From contig NZ_CP163439.1 in the NCBI RefSeq assembly GCF_041052385.1, positions 7,429,001-7,493,000 on the forward strand: DNA of 64,000 nucleotides. Reading direction: 5' to 3'. The DNA comes from Streptomyces sp. R28. GTDB taxonomy: Bacteria; Actinomycetota; Actinomycetes; Streptomycetales; Streptomycetaceae. The position numbers and the translations under genes were made by a program. The notes beneath the pieces were generated by a model. That model was given only the letters and a program-made list of their open reading frames with translations, searched no databases and had not been told where the DNA came from. Shown piece after piece: positions 15,935 to 23,474 of this stretch (positions are counted from its first letter, which is position 1; each line of letters opens with the position of its first letter).

Positions 15935-16722
15935 AGCCGGGCGTGCTCACGGTGGCGGGCTCCGACTCCGGCGGCGGCGCGGGCATCCAGGCCGACCTGA
16001 AGACGATGCTCGCGCTCGGCGTGCACGGCATGAGCGTCCTCACGGCCGTCACCGCCCAGAACTCCCTCGGTGTGCAGGGGGCCTGGGAGCTTCCGGTGGC
16101 GGCGGTGCGGGCGCAGTACCGCAGCGTCGTCGACGACATCGGCGTACGGGCCGTCAAGACGGGGATGCTCGCGTCGGCCGAACTCGTCGAGGCGGTGGCC
16201 GAGTTGATCGGGGGGACGGACGCGCCCGCGGTGGTCGACCCGGTCGGGGTCTCCAAGCACGGGGACTCGCTGCTGGCGGCCTCCGCGCTCGACTCGGTGC
16301 GCACCAAGCTGCTGCCGGTGGCGACCGTCGCGACGCCGAACCTCGACGAGGTGGCCCAACTCACCGGCGTACACGTGGAGTCGGAGGACGACCTGCGGCG
16401 CGCCGCGGCGGCCGTGCTGGCGTACGGGCCCCGTTGGGTCGTGGTCAAGGGCGGCCATCTCGCGGGCGACGCCGTGGACCTGCTCACCGACGGCTCCGAG
16501 GAGCACTGGCTGCGCGCCCCGCGCCACGACAACCGGCACACGCACGGCACGGGCTGCACCCTCGCCTCCGCGATCGCGTCGCAGCTGGCGAAGGGGCAGT
16601 CCGTGCCGGAAGCGGTGGCGGCGGCCAAGGAGTACGTCACCGGGGCGATCGCGGCCGGTTTCGCCCTCGGCGGCGGGATCGGACCGGTCGACCACGGCTG
16701 GGCCCTGAGGGCCTGCGAATAA
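15931..16722 (+). CDS. thiD: Hydroxymethylpyrimidine/phosphomethylpyrimidine kinase
   Basis: A protein of 263 residues of the ribokinase fold that phosphorylates the pyrimidine half of thiamine. G-S-D-S-G-G-G-A-G-I-Q-A-D (residues 10-22) is the substrate loop, V-D-P-V (about 109) the Mg site and T-H-G-T-G-C-T-L-A-S-A-I-A (about 204-216) the anion hole with the catalytic Cys. The ATG overlaps the thiL stop by four bases, so the two thiamine kinases are made together. No TPP riboswitch is visible before thiL. It is convergent with the monooxygenase gene 50 bases on. Confidence 0.96.
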   Translation: MKPGVLTVAGSDSGGGAGIQADLKTMLALGVHGMSVLTAVTAQNSLGVQGAWELPVAAVRAQYRSVVDDIGVRAVKTGMLASAELVEAVAELIGGTDAPAVVDPVGVSKHGDSLLAASALDSVRTKLLPVATVATPNLDEVAQLTGVHVESEDDLRRAAAAVLAYGPRWVVVKGGHLAGDAVDLLTDGSEEHWLRAPRHDNRHTHGTGCTLASAIASQLAKGQSVPEAVAAAKEYVTGAIAAGFALGGGIGPVDHGWALRACE

Positions 16723-16772
16723 CCCCCCCCGCCTGCGCGGCGGCGCCCGGCACGCACGCTCGACGCAGGCCC

Positions 16773-17978
16773 TCACACGGGGTACTCCGGCAGCTTGATG
16801 GCGGTCGCCGACTTCTCGGTGATCCGCTTGAAGAAGGCCGCCAGCGGGCGGGAGGCGAGCAGCCGGTACATCCGGTCCCGGCTGCGGATCAGCCGCTCGG
16901 TGGCCGGCGCGAAGAACGGGCCCGCGTTGCCGGACGTCTTCTGGCAGCCCTTGGCGAAGTCCCGGATCCGGGACTCGTACGCGGCGAACGCCGTACGGTG
17001 ATCCCCGCCCGCCAGGGCGAGTTCACCGGCCAGGACATACGCGCCGACGATCGCCACCCCGGTGCCCATGCCGCCCATCGTTGCCCCGTACCCGGCGTCC
17101 CCGAGCAGCGCGACGCGCCCCTTGGTGAGCCGGTCCACGTGGATCTGGGCGATCGCGTCGAAGTACAGGTCGTCGGCCGCCTCCAGGGCCTTGAGGACCC
17201 TCGGCCCCTCCCAGCCCATCCCCGCGAACCGCTCGGCGAGGATCCGCTTCTGCGCGGCGATGTCCCGGCGGTCGTAGGACAGCCGCTCGGAACGGAAGAC
17301 CAGCAGCGCGCCCGCGCGGTCGGGGTCGCCGTCGTAGTTGCCGAGGGCGATCGCGCGGCCGGGCTCGCTGTAGACCCGGCCGGTGCGGTCCAGGCCCAGG
17401 TCGTTGGGGACCTCGAAGCCCGCCACGTAGTGGTCGAAGAAGCGCAGGTACCGGGACTCGTCGCCGAAGACGAGACCTCGGGTGTGCGAGTGGAGGCCGT
17501 CCGCGCCGATCACCAGGTCGAAGCGGCGGGACGGGCTGTTCTCGAAGGTGACGTCGACACCGTGGGGCGTGTCGGTGAGCGTGGCGATCGAGTCGCCGAA
17601 GACGTACTCGACGCGGTCCTTGGTGCGCTCGTACATGATCCGCGCGAGCTCGCCCCGGAAGATCTCCACGTCGCCGCTCATCATCTCCGCAGGCAGGTCC
17701 ACGCGCGCGTGCCCGTCCGCGTCGACGACGGACTGCCGGCCCATGTGGGTCTGGTGGGCGTGGATCTCGTCCCAGATGCCCATCGAGGTGAGCACCGTGC
17801 GGTGGACGTGCCCCCGGAAGTCGACCGCGAAGCCGCCGCCGCGCAGTGCGGGCGCCTTCTCGACGACGGTGACGCGGGCGCCGTAGCGGGCCAGGTTCAG
17901 GGCGAGCGCGGGGCCGGCGATGCTGGCGCCGCAGATGAGGACCGTGAGGTGGCTGAGGTCGTGCGTCCTGTTCGTCAT
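16773..17978 (-). CDS. FAD-dependent monooxygenase (PHBH/TetX-like)
   Basis: A protein of 401 residues of the group A flavoprotein hydroxylases. FAD-binding parts: V-L-I-C-G-A-S-I-A-G-P-A-L-A (residues 13-26, GXGXXG-type), V-I-G-A-D-G-L-H-S-H-T-R (about 153-164, DG motif) and G-R-V-A-L-L-G-D-A-G-Y-G (about 286-297, GD motif). Such enzymes hydroxylate aromatic substrates or inactivate tetracycline- or rifamycin-like drugs; the substrate here is not predictable. It lies 35 bases downstream of the large AfsR-like regulator on the same strand and is probably its co-transcribed target or partner. In the S. coelicolor order that I recall, thiD is close to rpmB, so this pair looks like an accessory insertion. 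Confidence 0.88.
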   Translation of the reverse strand: MTNRTHDLSHLTVLICGASIAGPALALNLARYGARVTVVEKAPALRGGGFAVDFRGHVHRTVLTSMGIWDEIHAHQTHMGRQSVVDADGHARVDLPAEMMSGDVEIFRGELARIMYERTKDRVEYVFGDSIATLTDTPHGVDVTFENSPSRRFDLVIGADGLHSHTRGLVFGDESRYLRFFDHYVAGFEVPNDLGLDRTGRVYSEPGRAIALGNYDGDPDRAGALLVFRSERLSYDRRDIAAQKRILAERFAGMGWEGPRVLKALEAADDLYFDAIAQIHVDRLTKGRVALLGDAGYGATMGGMGTGVAIVGAYVLAGELALAGGDHRTAFAAYESRIRDFAKGCQKTSGNAGPFFAPATERLIRSRDRMYRLLASRPLAAFFKRITEKSATAIKLPEYPV

Positions 17979-18013
17979 GTACGGCAGCCTCGGCGGAGCC
18001 GCTGACCGTCCTC

Positions 18014-21000
18014 CTACCGTTCGCTGACCGCCGCTGACCGTAGCGCGCGGCCCTGCTCGAAGGCCTTCTCGTAGGCCTCGCGGGACAGCTTCTCGCGTAT
18101 GTCCTTCCGCGTCCGTACGGCATCGGGGTCGCCCTCGGCCGACGCGCCCCGCAGCCCCTGTGCGGCGCCCAGGAGTTCGGCCGCCCGCTCGGGGTGCGGG
18201 GCGACGGAGGCCAGGGCCTCGGCGACGGCCGCCAGGGCGAGGGTGTCGGGGACGTCCAGGGCGTGCGTGCGGGCCTGGGCGAACCAGTCGCGGGCCTGGT
18301 CGAGATCGCCCTCGGCGGCCGCCGTGCGCCCCAGCCCGATGAGGATCAGGACGGTCTCGCCGACGCTGAACCAGTTCGCCGCGCAGGCCTGGAGAGCGCT
18401 TTCGTAGTGCACGCGCGCGTGGGCGGTGTTCCCGGTTGCGCAGAGCCGGGCCGCATCGCCGAGACCGCGCCGGGCGGCCGCCACCTTGTCCGGGGCACCC
18501 GCCGCACGGGCCAGGTCGGCGGCGCGTGTGAACAGCGCCACCGCCTCTTCGGTGTCGCCCCGGTACAGCAGCACGGTGGCGCGGGAGCGCAGCAGGTCGG
18601 AGGTCTCCTCGGGTGCGTCCAGTTCCTGGACGTACGCCAGGCCTTCGTCGAACAGCTCCAGGGCGCGCGCGTAGTCGCCACGCCGGCCCGCGAAACCACC
18701 CAGCGGATCCAGGCAGTTGGCCATGCCCCAGCGGTCACCGGTCGCCCGGAAGCCGGCCAGGGAGCGCGCGAAGGCCGCCTCGGAGGCCACGGGGTCGCCA
18801 CTGAACTGCGCCTGGTAGGCGAGCCCCAGATCCAGCAGCGCGCAGCCCCACGGTTCGCCGCCGACCTGGACGGCGAGCAGGTCGTCGTCCACCGCGTACA
18901 GCGGGCCGGCGGCCAGCGACCACAGGACCATGGTGAACGGCAGCCGCAGCGGCTCGTCCAGGGTGTGCATGAGCGCGGCCACGCGCGCGATGCGGCCGGG
19001 TTCGCCAGGATCGTCGCCGCGGACGGTGACAGTGTTCATCAGACACAGGGCGTACTCCTCCGCCAGCCCCGGCGGCGGTGCCTCGCCGACCGCCGCCAGC
19101 AGGGCGCGGGCCAGGGGCACCTGCTCGCCGTGCGGGGCGCGCAGCCGCCAGAACCAGGACAGGGCGGCCATCAGCCGCAGGGCGTCCTCGGGGGCCGTGG
19201 CGACGAGATGGCGCAGAGCGGCGTCCAGGTTGTCCCGCTCGGCGTCCAGACGGGCCAGCCAGGGGAGTTGGCCGCCTCCGCGCAGACACGGTTCCGCGCG
19301 CTCGGCCAGCGCCCGGAAGTACCTCGCGTGGGCGTCCCGCAGCCGGTGCTCGTCCTCCAGCCGCTCGGCGGCGTACGCACGGATGGTCTCCAGCATCCGG
19401 TAGCGGCCCTCGGACACCTCCAGGAACGACTTCTCCACCAGCGAGGCCAGCAGGTCCTCCGGATACGGGGTCGCGCACACCGCCTCGACCGCCTCCAGAG
19501 TGGCCCCGCCCACGAAGACCGTGAGCCGGGTCGCCAGCTCCCGCTCCTCCTCGTCCAGGAGGTCCCAGCTCCACTCCACGACGGCGCGCAGGGTCCGATG
19601 CCGGGGAGCCTTGGAGCGGTCGCCGCGGGAGAGAAGACGGAACCGGTCGCCCAGGCGGTCCGCCAACTCGTCCGGGGTGAGGGTGCGCAGGCGGGCCGCC
19701 GCCAGCTCGATGGCGAGGGGCAGCCCGTCGAGGGCCGCGCAGATGTCGGCCACACGCGCGTGGCCCTCGAATCCGGGACGCACGGCCCGCGCGCGATCCA
19801 GGAAGAGCCGGCCCGCGGGCTCCGGCGGCAGCGGCGGCACGGGGATCAGGACCTCACCGGTGATGCCGAGCGACTCACGGCTCGTGGCGAGCACGCGCAC
19901 CCCGGGACACGCGCCGAGGAGCAGCGTGGACAGCCGGGCCGTCTCCGCCACCAGGTGCTCGCAGTTGTCGAGGACGAGGACGAGCTCGCGGTCCTCCAGC
20001 GCGGCCAGCAGCCGCTCGGTGCCGTCCGTCGCGGGTGTGCGCAAGCCGTCGCGCACACCAAGGGCGGTCAGTACGGCGTACGGGATCTGCGCCCCGTCGG
20101 TGAGCGGGGCCAGCTCGGCGTAACAGACGTCGCTGTGCCCGCTCGCCGCCTCGATCGCCAGCCTGGTCTTGCCCGCGCCGCCGGGGCCGGTGAGCGTGAC
20201 GAGACGGGAGCCGGATCCCCCACTCAGAAGCTCAAAGATCCGTGCGAGTTCCCTCTCGCGGCCGACGAAGCGGGTGAGCTGGACGGGGACCCGTCGACGG
20301 TCGTCCCGCTGTCCCCGGAGCAGCTCCATGTGCAGCGCGGACAACTCGGCCGAGGGATCCGCGCCCAGCTCCTCCGAGAGCGCGCGCCGCGCCTCCTCGT
20401 ACACCGCCAGCGCCTCGGCGGGCCGCCCGCCCGCGTGCAGGGCGCGCATCAGCAGGCCGTACAGCCGTTCGCTCAGGGGGTGCGCGGAGACGAGCGCCCG
20501 TAGCTCCGGTACGAGGTCGCGGCCGCCGCCGAGCGCCAGATCCGCCTCGACGCGGTCCTGCACGGCGGCCAGCCTGAGCTCTTCGAGCCGGGTGCGCTCG
20601 GCCTGCGCGTCCGGGAGGTCGGGCAGGGCGGGGCCGCGCCACAGGGCGAGCGCGTCGAGGAGTCCGGCCGCGGCTTGCCGGTGGTCCCCGGCGGCGAGGG
20701 CGGCACGTCCCTCGGCGGCCAGCTGCGCGAACCGGTGGGCGTCCACCGTGTCGGGAGCTGTGACGATGCGGTAGCCGGTCGCGGTGGCCTCGATCTCCGT
20801 GTGCGGGGTCAGGCGCCTGCGCAGGCGGGAGATCTGCGACTGGAGGGCGTTGGCGGCACCGGCGGGCGGCCGGCTGCCGTAGAGGCCGTCGAACAGCCGC
20901 TCCGTGGAGACCGTTCGGCCCGCCTCGAGGAGCAGGAGGGTGAGCAGTGCGCGGGGGCGAGGGCCTCCGGGGTCGACGGGTGTGCCGTCGTCGGTGCGTA

Positions 21001-21031
21001 CCTCCAGGGAACCCAGGATGCCGAATCGCAT
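18014..21031 (-). CDS. AfsR/SARP-like regulator: BTAD + NB-ARC-type ATPase + TPR
   Basis: A protein of 1005 residues. Residues 1-95 form an OmpR-type winged helix (F-G-I-L-G-S-L-E-V, P-R-A-L-L-T-L-L-L-L-E-A-G). Residues ~97-243 are the bacterial transcriptional activation domain (R-A-L-S-E-E-L-G-A-D-P-S-A-E-L end). Residues ~256-520 are a STAND ATPase with Walker A T-G-P-G-G-A-G-K-T, Walker B L-V-L-V-L-D-N-C-E-H-L and the G-L-P-L-A-I-E-L-A-A-A-R-L motif. The rest is helical tetratricopeptide-like sequence. This is the AfsR architecture, but the neighbourhood is not that of afsR, so it is a paralogue. ATP-driven activation of the adjacent monooxygenase gene is the simplest guess. Three 16-bp repeats lie directly in front of its start. 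The ATG ending at 21031 opens on the winged helix, so the start is secure. Confidence 0.9.
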   Translation of the reverse strand: MRFGILGSLEVRTDDGTPVDPGGPRPRALLTLLLLEAGRTVSTERLFDGLYGSRPPAGAANALQSQISRLRRRLTPHTEIEATATGYRIVTAPDTVDAHRFAQLAAEGRAALAAGDHRQAAAGLLDALALWRGPALPDLPDAQAERTRLEELRLAAVQDRVEADLALGGGRDLVPELRALVSAHPLSERLYGLLMRALHAGGRPAEALAVYEEARRALSEELGADPSAELSALHMELLRGQRDDRRRVPVQLTRFVGRERELARIFELLSGGSGSRLVTLTGPGGAGKTRLAIEAASGHSDVCYAELAPLTDGAQIPYAVLTALGVRDGLRTPATDGTERLLAALEDRELVLVLDNCEHLVAETARLSTLLLGACPGVRVLATSRESLGITGEVLIPVPPLPPEPAGRLFLDRARAVRPGFEGHARVADICAALDGLPLAIELAAARLRTLTPDELADRLGDRFRLLSRGDRSKAPRHRTLRAVVEWSWDLLDEEERELATRLTVFVGGATLEAVEAVCATPYPEDLLASLVEKSFLEVSEGRYRMLETIRAYAAERLEDEHRLRDAHARYFRALAERAEPCLRGGGQLPWLARLDAERDNLDAALRHLVATAPEDALRLMAALSWFWRLRAPHGEQVPLARALLAAVGEAPPPGLAEEYALCLMNTVTVRGDDPGEPGRIARVAALMHTLDEPLRLPFTMVLWSLAAGPLYAVDDDLLAVQVGGEPWGCALLDLGLAYQAQFSGDPVASEAAFARSLAGFRATGDRWGMANCLDPLGGFAGRRGDYARALELFDEGLAYVQELDAPEETSDLLRSRATVLLYRGDTEEAVALFTRAADLARAAGAPDKVAAARRGLGDAARLCATGNTAHARVHYESALQACAANWFSVGETVLILIGLGRTAAAEGDLDQARDWFAQARTHALDVPDTLALAAVAEALASVAPHPERAAELLGAAQGLRGASAEGDPDAVRTRKDIREKLSREAYEKAFEQGRALRSAAVSER

Positions 21032-21043
21032 GCTCGGGATTCT

Positions 21044-21087
21044 GGCAGGTCAATGGGCTGCCAGGTCAGTGCTCCGGCAGGTCGGTG
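21044..21087. repeat. Three tandem 16-bp repeats before the AfsR-like gene
   Basis: Copies start at 21044, 21060 and 21076, each beginning GGCAGGTC or GCCAGGTC and continuing A/G-A/G-T-G; a partial fourth starts at 21092. The spacing is exactly 16 bases. The array begins 13 bases upstream of the regulator's ATG, in its leader or promoter. It may be an operator array, possibly autoregulatory. Confidence 0.6.
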
Positions 21088-21106
21088 CGCTGCCGGGTAC
21101 AGCAAG

Positions 21107-21136
21107 AAGCCGGCCCACCCGCAGGTGGACCGGCTT
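21107..21136 (-). terminator. rpmB terminator
   Basis: A 13-bp stem, AAGCCGGCCCACC (21107-21119) against 21124-21136, one wobble, with a CGCA loop, 40 bases downstream of the rpmB stop on the minus strand. The T-run is weak (CTTGCT). It separates rpmB from the AfsR-like gene. Confidence 0.65.
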
Positions 21137-21176
21137 ATTACAGCGAACCAGCAGTGGCCGCGCGCTTAGCTGTGCG

Positions 21177-21362
21177 TCAGCGCGAGACCTTGCCGGCCTT
21201 GATGCACGAGGTGCAAGCGTTCACGCGCTTCGGCGTCCCGCTGACCACGGTACGGACGCGCTGGATGTTCGGGTTCCAGCGACGGGACGTACGGCGGTGC
21301 GAGTGCGAGATGTTGTTGCCGAAGCCCGGCCCCTTGCCGCAGACGTCGCAGTTGGCAGCCAC
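21177..21362 (-). CDS. rpmB: Ribosomal protein bL28, zinc-ribbon form
   Basis: A protein of 61 residues of the large ribosomal subunit. It begins M-A-A-N-C-D-V-C-G-K-G-P and ends A-C-T-S-C-I-K-A-G-K-V, giving two CXXC pairs: the zinc-binding (C+) type of L28. S. coelicolor is known to carry a zinc-free paralogue made under zinc starvation; this copy is the zinc-requiring one. It is divergent from the DAK2 gene. The ATG follows GGAGTGAC on the coding strand. Confidence 0.96.
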   Translation of the reverse strand: MAANCDVCGKGPGFGNNISHSHRRTSRRWNPNIQRVRTVVSGTPKRVNACTSCIKAGKVSR

Positions 21363-21609
21363 GGGTCACTCCAAAGACTTCAGATGCACTTACGGTTGAT
21401 CCCGGCAGGCCGGGATCGAGATCTAGGATCTGAGTGGCTTTGCCAGGGGGTGGCCCGATCGGATCGGGCAACCGGAGCAGCATACAACGACTGCGCCAGT
21501 GCAACGAAACTACCATGGCTGCTCAGAGCCCCGCTCCCGGCCCTCTTCCGCCGCACACCGGCCCTGGGTCTACGCTGCGTGCCACGTCCAGCAGCTCAAG
21601 GAGGCGCAG

Positions 21610-23436
21610 GTGGCGCACGTGCCGCAGACATTCTTCGATGCTCTCGCGGTGCGCACCTGGTGCGGCCTCGCGTTGGAGTCGCTGGGTCGCGCGCGTGAGG
21701 AGATCGACGCGATCAACGTCTATCCCGTGGCCGACGGTGACACCGGGACGAACCTGTATCTGACCGTGGAGTCGGCCGTGGCCGCGGTCGAGGCGGTGTT
21801 CGCCGGGCACGCGGTGGACTCCGCCCGGACCGGGAGCCCCTCGCTGACCGACGCCGTGCGCGCGATGGCGCACGGGGCCCTGATCGGGGCCCGGGGGAAC
21901 TCCGGGACGATCCTCGCGCAGCTGCTGCGTGGCATGGCACAGGTGCTCGCCGCCGGCGGTGAGACGGCTCACACCGACGGACCGGGCCTGCGGCTCGCCC
22001 TGCGCCGCGCCGCCGACTCCGCGCGCGAGGCCGTGGCCCATCCCGTCGAGGGCACGGTGCTCTCGGTCGCCTCGGCCGCCGCCGACGCGGCCGACGGAGC
22101 GGAGGGCGACTGCGGGACGGTCGCGCGGGCGGCCTACGAGGGGGCGCGGGCCGCCCTCGCCGCGACGCCCGGCCAGCTGCCCGTCCTGGAGCGCGCCGGG
22201 GTCGTCGACGCGGGTGGGCGCGGGCTGGTGGCGGTGCTCGCGGCGCTGGTGGAGACGTTCACCGGGGAGGCACCGCGGGGGGGCGGGTCCTCGGCTACGG
22301 GGTCCGGTTCCGGTTCCGGTTCCGGTTCCGGGACGTACGGGCGCGGAGGGCGCGGCGGGGCCGGGGATGAGCAGGGGCTCCTTGGGATGCCGCCCTCGGG
22401 TCTGGAGGCGGGTGCCGTTCCGGGGCCGGACCTGGAGCCGGGTGCCTTTCCGAGGGGCGACGACCATCTCGTCGATGACTGCGCCGACGGTGAGGCCGAC
22501 CACGGTGGAGGCGGTCCCGCCTTCGAGGTGATCTACCTCCTGGAGGCCGATGACGCGGCCGTTGCGCGACTGCGGGCACGGCTCGACGCCCTGGGGGACT
22601 CCCTCGTCGTGGTCGGCGGCGACGGGCTGTGGAACGTCCATGTGCACGTCGACGACGCGGGTGCCGCCGTGGAGGCGGGCGTCGAGGCCGGGCGGCCGTA
22701 CCGGATCCGGATCACCCACTTCGGCCTCGGCGACGTCCACACCACCGGCGGCGAGCGGCCGCCGCGGGAGCGGGTTCAGCGCGCAGTGGTGGCCGTCGTG
22801 CCGGGCGAGGGACTGGCCGGGCTGTACACCGAGGCCGGCGCGACCGCCGTGCTCGCGCGCCCCGGGGAGCCGCCCGCCAGTGGGGAGCTCGTCGACGCGG
22901 TACGGCGGGCCCACGCGCGCGAGGTCGTGCTGCTGCCCAACGACCCCGAGCTGCGCCACACCGCGGCCGCCGCGGCCGAGCAGGCCCGTGCGGAGGGCAT
23001 CCGCGTGGCGCTGATCCCGACCCGCTCCGCGGTCCAGGGCATCGCGGCGCTCGCCGTGCACGAGCCGGAACGCCGCTTCGACGAGGACGTCGTGTCGATG
23101 ACCTCGGCGGCCGGCGCGACCCGGTACGGCGAGGTCGCCGTCGCGGAGCGCCAGGCCTGGACCATGGCCGGCATCTGCCAGGCCGGCGACGTCCTCGGCC
23201 TCATCGACGGCGACGTGGCCGTGATCGACTCGGACGTCATGGCCGCCGCGGAGACCGTCCTCGACCGCATGATCGCGGCCGGCGGCGAGCTTGTCACGAT
23301 CGTGCTCGGCGACGAGGCGCCGGAGACGATCGCCGAGCACCTCGAAGCACGCGTGCGTGAGTCCTATCTCGCCGTCGACACGGTGGTGTACCGGGGCGGG
23401 CGGCAAGGGGCGCTGCTGCTCATCGGCGTGGAATAG
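21610..23436 (+). CDS. DAK2-domain protein, FakA/YloV-like fatty-acid kinase subunit
   Basis: A protein of 608 residues. The N-terminal DAK2 (DhaL-like) nucleotide domain carries V-Y-P-V-A-D-G-D-T-G-T-N-L (residues ~34-46; Asp metal ligands) and G-A-R-G-N-S-G-T-I-L-A-Q (about 96-107). The C-terminal region (E-V-I-Y-L-L-E, D-G-L-W-N-V-H-V-H-V-D-D, I-P-T-R-S-A-V-Q-G-I-A-A-L) matches FakA, which phosphorylates fatty acids held by FakB for membrane lipid synthesis. Between them lies a low-complexity Gly/Ser and Gly/Pro linker of ~80 residues that includes a run of G-S dipeptides. GTG 21610 is chosen because AAGGAGG ends five bases before it. No FakB gene is in the window, so the kinase role is inferred from the family. 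Confidence 0.85.
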   Translation: MAHVPQTFFDALAVRTWCGLALESLGRAREEIDAINVYPVADGDTGTNLYLTVESAVAAVEAVFAGHAVDSARTGSPSLTDAVRAMAHGALIGARGNSGTILAQLLRGMAQVLAAGGETAHTDGPGLRLALRRAADSAREAVAHPVEGTVLSVASAAADAADGAEGDCGTVARAAYEGARAALAATPGQLPVLERAGVVDAGGRGLVAVLAALVETFTGEAPRGGGSSATGSGSGSGSGSGTYGRGGRGGAGDEQGLLGMPPSGLEAGAVPGPDLEPGAFPRGDDHLVDDCADGEADHGGGGPAFEVIYLLEADDAAVARLRARLDALGDSLVVVGGDGLWNVHVHVDDAGAAVEAGVEAGRPYRIRITHFGLGDVHTTGGERPPRERVQRAVVAVVPGEGLAGLYTEAGATAVLARPGEPPASGELVDAVRRAHAREVVLLPNDPELRHTAAAAAEQARAEGIRVALIPTRSAVQGIAALAVHEPERRFDEDVVSMTSAAGATRYGEVAVAERQAWTMAGICQAGDVLGLIDGDVAVIDSDVMAAAETVLDRMIAAGGELVTIVLGDEAPETIAEHLEARVRESYLAVDTVVYRGGRQGALLLIGVE

Positions 23437-23474
23437 GGCCCGGGCCCCGGCTCCCGGGAGCCCTCCCCGCGCGG

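Noticed and set aside
22306..22332. GGTTCC repeats in the DAK2 gene
   Set aside because: A short Gly-Ser linker repeat in frame; interesting only as a possible slippage site, not as a separate element.
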